Both the position numbers and the translations under genes were made by a program. The notes beneath the pieces are model-generated. The model worked only from the letters and a program-made list of their open reading frames with translations. It was not told the origin of the DNA and did not search any database. This document shows positions 62,101 to 64,000 of a stretch of DNA of 64,000 bases, piece after piece (positions within the stretch are counted from its first letter, which is position 1; every line of letters starts with the position of its first letter). Origin of the DNA: Thunnus maccoyii (Eukaryota; Chordata; Actinopteri; Scombriformes; Scombridae). The stretch lies in contig NC_056539.1 of NCBI RefSeq assembly GCF_910596095.1, positions 23,427,001 to 23,491,000 of the forward strand. The letters run 5' to 3'.

Positions 62101-64000
62101 TCCTGGACTCACTGAATATGGGTTATGTGTCAGGCTGTTTCTTGGCCAGGAGCAGTGACTGCGACCAGCAGAGACTGCGGGAAGCGACTGCTTTCTTAAA
62201 AATGTTCCTAAAACTGTTCTTTTAAGGCTGTGGCTTTTCCACAGTCAGACATAAGATTCCCCATCTTAGAAGTGGGATCAATGCAGGATCTCAAACCTAT
62301 TGAAGTCAAAGAAACCCAAGTAAAGACATTTTAGTAGGTCTGGGTGAGCATTATTTGAAATGTTGCAATACTTCTGCTGATATGATACAAGAGTTTTGGT
62401 ATCAAAATGATACTTTTTTCCATAATTTCTTTGACAAATATTAACATGTTTTACTCTACAAAACTTGGTTTTCATTTAACAAAAGAAGACAAAGCTCTCA
62501 GATGTTAGGCCTAAATATTGTCTCAATACAAGCCAACCAAGAACTTTTTCTGAAAAAAGAATGGCAGAATTTTGTTTTAAATCATGAAGGATTATTAAGG
62601 GTTTGGTACCCAGGAACCATAATCTGAGTACATGTTTGGTGACTCCGGCCAGTTGACCATAATACGTCTTCCTATACAGTACTATCTGCTGACCCCTCAA
62701 CTGTCCTGCAACCCATTCTTGGACCCAAGCTGACACCACTGGACTCCAGTTTGGTAACCACCGAGTGCCACCCTCTCTACAAGCTGACATCAGGCTGCTC
62801 TTCCATTCAGCAGCAGCCTTTCTCAGGTTACCTCAACCAAGTGTGGAAATGAGCGCTCATCGGCTGACGGCCCACTGCTCCACTGCATCACTCTGCAGCA
62901 GTACTCGCAGGGAGCACAGAGGCTGTGTCTGCGCCTCGCACACAGGAAAACAACCCTGGCTCGGCAGCTGAGGCTATACCCAGACTAATATTGTGGTCTG
63001 TTCCAAAAATAGCCTCACTTGCAGTTCTTGCAAGGAGACAACTATGATATAGCCAAATTCAAGTCCACTATTCATGTCAAGGAGTGTAAACAGAAAGCAT
63101 GCTTTCCCTTTATAAAAAGTAGATAAACCTATGATTTTAGGAGTCCCTAAAAAGTAATAGAGACCGTACCGAAAAGAAAAATACAATTAAATGCAATGAG
63201 GTCTATAAACCACACCAAATGTACACACAGTAACAAATTATGTAAATATTAGGGATATAGCCTATTTAGAATGACAAAACATGCAGCTGCCTGTTATCCA
63301 ATGGCATGACAACTTCAACTGAAGCAATAACAGGGAAGTAGACAGTCAGACTGGAGATCAAAGCTGCACTGGATAGTTTAGAGAACACTGGATGACATCA
63401 TGAAGTTGATAAACATTTGGTTACCAGGAGGAAAGGCTGGCAGATCACACACATAATACAGAACTGAACGGAAAACCCTTAAATAAAAACAGCTAGCAGC
63501 CAATCATAGGCTTCTAGTGCTCTACAGTATAAGGATGCTGTAGAAAACTACAGCAGCAATGACTCTAAGTGTCCATAAAAATACTGTGAGCATAGGCTTG
63601 TGAATGATGACAGGAGATAATATAGGCTACAATAACCGACAAAAGGTAAAATATTGCCATTTTCCTAAAAAAAAGAAGATATTGCATCAATATTTTTTAA
63701 AAGCAGCTGCGATAGGAACATGCAATACAAGTCAAAGCCATTATTTATAGGCCTGTAGTCTAATCAGTGGGTAATTTTAGGACGCCCTCGTGGAGACAAA
63801 AGAACAGTGCTGCGAGGTGCTCGTCTCGTTTCCCAGCATCACGTCCACCTGTCCTCTCTTCCTTTATACGCTCCCTAGGCGCATCGTCCGAGCAAAAAGA
63901 GGCATACTCGACTCACCCAGTACACCGGAGGAGGCTTGTGGCGGGGCAGCGCCCGGCTCCGGCCTCTCCGCGTCTCCCTGCTGCGCTCGGTGTCGGTGCC
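25552..64000 (-). CDS. ano8: ano8 (anoctamin-8 / TMEM16H), 19 exons in view, 5' end outside window
   Basis: Anoctamin (TMEM16) family membrane protein; ANO8 is described mainly at ER-plasma membrane contacts. Exons (minus): 64000-63917 (partial), 45578-45468, 44355-44223, 35784-35646, 35549-35453, 35206-35090, 34902-34775, 34410-34249, 34166-34014, 33726-33600, 33341-33286, 33148-33074, 30296-30049, 29772-29613, 29441-29028, 28429-28238, 27908-27777, 26893-26783, 26289-25552. All phases fit, giving 1124 visible residues. Landmarks: LDKLFGKRLLQAGR, DYFGVKIAMYFAWLGFYT, FQFVNSYLSLFYIGFYLKDM, and the TM7-8 segment with YQEM and NNIIEIRSDA, which keeps acidic residues at positions used for Ca2+ in other anoctamins. 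Low-complexity loops separate conserved exons 13 and 16. The initiator Met lies to the right of the window. Family assignment is very firm; the ano8a/ano8b paralogue is undecided. Confidence 0.95.
26783..28429 (-). CDS. ano8: ano8 exons 16-18 (about TM7-TM10)
   Basis: Exon 28429-28238: DTFQDYQEMFVQFGYVVLFS then SAFPLAAMCALINNIIEIRS and KLCTGLQRPFG. Exon 27908-27777: MGLIAIIVNCYLIGQCGQLQ, LFPWLSPEMAIISIVILE. Exon 26893-26783: HFAILLKYIIHVAIPDIPTW then EEMAKLDYQRREAFK. All three are phase 0 at both ends. This is the most conserved membrane portion of the gene. Confidence 0.94.
29028..30296 (-). CDS. ano8: ano8 exons 13-15: post-TM6 helix and long low-complexity cytosolic insert
   Basis: Exon 30296-30049 begins MLATLLIIRQFLQNVKEVLQ (family-conserved) and drifts into Gly/Pro/Arg-rich sequence. 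Exon 29772-29613 is Glu-rich and ends in CGLKLRKVSFIEK. Exon 29441-29028 has FLEEGSPTMVEKGMDP, an Asp run, a poly-Ala tract of interrupted GCN codons (about 29205-29260) and the conserved exit SWIDPPEERE...TQAEIESCM. This insert between TM6 and TM7 is the hallmark that separates ANO8 from other anoctamins. Confidence 0.92.
30297..33073 (-). other. ano8 intron between exons 12 and 13
   Basis: 2.8 kb, AT-rich. It holds a short (ATGG)n-like stretch near 32880-32935. No coding frame on either strand that I can support and no named repeat recognised. Confidence 0.7.
32879..32936 (+). repeat. (GGAT)n-like imperfect microsatellite
   Basis: ggatggacaaatggatggat and further gatggatgg units, in an ano8 intron. 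Confidence 0.7.
33074..34902 (-). CDS. ano8: ano8 membrane-core exons 7-12 (about TM1-TM6)
   Basis: Six closely spaced exons (visible residues about 227-460). Hydrophobic segments follow in order: IAMYFAWLGFYTTSMLYPAV; CCVVFALFNVVWATLFLERW; LPICILCLCFVFLVMLICF; FIPKIMLAITVTACDEVYRK; LIIKMVLFQFVNSYLSLFYI. The exon at 33341-33286 is only 56 bp, yet frame is exact on both sides (19 codons with the leftover base of the exon before it). Confidence 0.93.
35090..45578 (-). CDS. ano8: ano8 N-terminal cytosolic exons 2-6
   Basis: Five exons (45578-45468, 44355-44223, 35784-35646, 35549-35453, 35206-35090) encode about visible residues 28-226, the anoctamin N-terminal dimerisation-type cytosolic domain. 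Landmarks: SWMKTVPTENCDVLMTF, DTTDDHTLLWLLNHIRLG, then EFGGGTRSFSCEEDYIYEN and FFTSQERQSIIKYWL. The 8.4 kb intron at 35785-44222 interrupts codon AA|T between TYE and NLLRG. Confidence 0.92.
36068..36275 (-). repeat. interspersed repeat fragment ('gcaactaacgattatt' family, reverse)
   Basis: caattagtcattcgacagaa, then 'tttactttatcaagcaaaaatg' in two blocks, 'tttgctggttctagc', 'ggttttgcactgtttattgg'. The same word order is seen in the copies at 43840-44155 and 45050-45345. Confidence 0.55.
36430..36712 (+). repeat. long polypyrimidine tract
   Basis: Almost uninterrupted C/T on the + strand (purine-rich in the ano8 sense strand), including (TCC)n around 36520-36545. It creates a long but meaningless low-complexity open frame. 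Confidence 0.85.
36801..36870 (+). repeat. (AC)n microsatellite with (ATAC) end
   Basis: About 58 bp of AC dinucleotides with two single interruptions, followed by ATAC units. Confidence 0.95.
40888..41042 (-). mobile_element. tRNA-derived SINE copy 2 (reverse), nested in the L2
   Basis: On the minus strand it has a Pol III B-box-like GGTTTGATGCC (plus 40995-41005), then GGACCTTTGTTACATATCA, a CT-rich body and the tail AATAAAGGCACAAAAATGCC. The tRNA-like 5' end is worn. Confidence 0.6.
41065..41157 (+). repeat. T36 run, G9 run and perfect 16-bp inverted repeat
   Basis: T at 41065-41100 and G at 41104-41112. Arms gtttcctgtccaccac (41117-41132) and gtggtggacaggaaac (41142-41157) are exact reverse complements around a 9-nt loop. 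Confidence 0.9.
41104..41265 (-). mobile_element. tRNA-derived SINE copy 1 (reverse), nested in the L2
   Basis: Minus-strand head GCACCTTGGTAGCCTAATGG resembles a tRNA 5' half with A box, and GGTTTGATTCC (plus 41202-41212) is a near-perfect B box. It then reads GGGACCTTTGTTGCATGTCA, parallel to copy 2. Towards its 3' side comes a perfect hairpin, and then T36 on the plus strand (41065-41100), which would be its A-tail. Confidence 0.65.
42742..42762 (+). repeat. A21 homopolymer inside the L2 3' region
   Basis: Run of A between the LINE coding remnant and its 3' tail. Confidence 0.95.
43599..43723 (+). mobile_element. 125-bp MITE with TTAA ends
   Basis: Begins TTAAGGAATAGTTTAACATT and ends AATGTCAAACTACTCCTTTAA (21 nt; TTAA at 43720-43723). 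These are imperfect inverted repeats of about 22 bp with TTAA at both ends, the target preferred by piggyBac-type elements. Internal words (gtgcttattcgctttcttgc) also occur in the longer relative at 61890-62185. Confidence 0.65.
43838..44155 (-). repeat. interspersed repeat ('gcaactaacgattatt' family, reverse)
   Basis: Runs from ttaattaatc-type words through 'ttgttccagctcctc', 'tctttgggttttgaatg', 'ttggttagacaaaac' and 'tttatggacaaaacaattt' to attagttgcagccctt, i.e. the family head in reverse. Adjacent to the left side of exon 44223-44355. Confidence 0.6.
45050..45345 (-). repeat. interspersed repeat ('gcaactaacgattatt' family, reverse)
   Basis: tattagtcgaatagtcagaa, 'caactattttgataatcg', 'cacttttcaagcaaaaat', 'tctggttccagctgctc', 'ttaggttttgcacagtt', 'ttatggacaaaacaattc'. 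Lies in the 1.1 kb intron between exons 2 and 3 of ano8. Confidence 0.6.
46210..46232 (+). repeat. A23 homopolymer
   Basis: Run of A in ano8 intron 1; no clear flanking SINE body recognised. Confidence 0.95.
52010..52545 (+). repeat. pyrimidine-rich, CT-repeat stretches
   Basis: Two C/T-rich patches (about 52010-52070 and 52290-52540, with tctctctctctctcctc near 52365-52382) separated by mixed sequence. They generate low-complexity Ser/Leu open frames that are not genes. Confidence 0.75.
53058..53660 (+). repeat. teleost interspersed repeat (gctaacatgctaat... / gatcaccaaag...)
   Basis: Starts with alternating 'atgctaa' words (aatgctaatgtcagcatgct), then gctaattagcactaaaccc, then two diverged internal units each opening with gatcaccaaag (about 53333 and 53471) and containing 'caaaattt.gtggcaa'-type text. 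Ends near accaacattgccatgcctag. A common fish repeat; the superfamily is not determinable here. Confidence 0.65.
54909..55037 (+). mobile_element. about 105-bp insertion flanked by 12-bp direct repeats
   Basis: AATTTGCTCCTA occurs at 54909-54920 and again at 55026-55037. Between them lies a distinct segment with cagactaacgtttcgacact and 'gtgtcttcatcagag'. The exact direct repeats look like a target-site duplication. Confidence 0.55.
57191..57213 (+). repeat. (TGA)n microsatellite
   Basis: Seven perfect TGA/GAT units in ano8 intron 1. Confidence 0.95.
60343..60366 (+). repeat. (CTG)8 triplet repeat, (CAG)8 on the ano8 sense strand
   Basis: Eight perfect CTG units in ano8 intron 1. Confidence 0.97.
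61890..62185 (+). repeat. fish interspersed repeat related to the TTAA MITE
   Basis: ccttaaagttatagtttgac, 'atatgcttattcacattcttgctgagagttagatgagaa' in several blocks, 'ccaggaggcggctagcttagctt', 'ggggaaacagctagcctggctc', 'tttcttggccaggagcagtgac'. The first 80 bp match the element at 43599-43723, which appears to be an internally deleted relative. Confidence 0.65.
63917..64000 (-). CDS. ano8: ano8 first visible exon (partial)
   Basis: Reverse strand, ending at donor TACTGG|GTGAGT. Of the three frames only one joins in phase to the exon at 45578. It reads ...PPQASSGVL, then D from the split codon GAT, then KLFGKRLLQAGR. Gly/Ala/Pro/Gln-rich and disordered, as expected for the cytosolic N-terminus. 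The exon and the initiator Met continue beyond base 64000. Confidence 0.85.

Larger units (their letters stand above)
45579..63916 (-). other. ano8 intron 1 (18.3 kb)
   Basis: Nearly a third of the window. It contains an A23 run, microsatellites, a 600-bp interspersed repeat at 53060-53660, a short insertion with target duplication at 54909-55037, a fish repeat at 61890-62185, polypyrimidine patches (52010-52070, 52290-52540), and GC-balanced islands such as 61380-61625. No coding frame on either strand resembles a known protein. Confidence 0.75.

Overview
This is nuclear DNA of a ray-finned fish, most likely a percomorph-type teleost. The window is AT-rich and intron-dense, and its interspersed repeats are of kinds found across teleosts. 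I recognise four vertebrate protein-coding genes. From left to right they are the 3' end of ptprc/CD45 (+, 493-4197), abhd8 (-, CDS 7376-11244), dda1 (+, CDS 18127-20074) and most of ano8 (-, CDS from 64000 down to 25552, with its 5' end beyond the right edge). All exon joins below were worked out by hand from GT/AG sites, reading phase and family homology. All of them keep frame.

Region by region: 1-4.2 kb holds the last eight ptprc exons, covering the linker before D2, the D2 pseudophosphatase domain and the C-tail. 4.2-7.4 kb is the convergent 3' region of ptprc and abhd8. 7.4-11.3 kb holds the four coding exons of abhd8. 11.3-17.7 kb is the abhd8 upstream region, with a GC-richer patch near 15.0-15.26 kb that may be its promoter, followed by a MITE-rich stretch. 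17.74-22.1 kb is dda1, with a CCAAT/E-box/GC-box promoter, five exons and a 2 kb 3' UTR. 22.2-64.0 kb is ano8, with a roughly 3.3 kb 3' UTR and 19 exons in view. Two ano8 introns are very large: 8.4 kb, carrying a dead L2-like LINE with nested SINE copies, and 18.3 kb, holding repeats and candidate regulatory DNA.

The genes do not form an operon or pathway. The order abhd8(-) dda1(+) ano8(-) matches the human 19p13.11 block as I remember it, so it looks like old vertebrate synteny, here placed beside ptprc. Their roles differ: leukocyte receptor phosphatase signalling (ptprc), an alpha/beta hydrolase (abhd8), a subunit of CUL4-DDB1 ubiquitin ligases (dda1) and an anoctamin-family membrane protein (ano8).

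I found no tRNA, rRNA or recognisable microRNA gene, no CRISPR array and no prokaryotic-type system. I see no convincing wholly new biological system. The most interesting points are a CD45 D2 domain that keeps the full HC(X)5R signature although its WPD loop is lost, an inverted pair of composite MITEs bracketing the dda1 promoter, a perfect hairpin beside long homopolymers inside the L2 element, and convergent CTCF-like motifs around abhd8.
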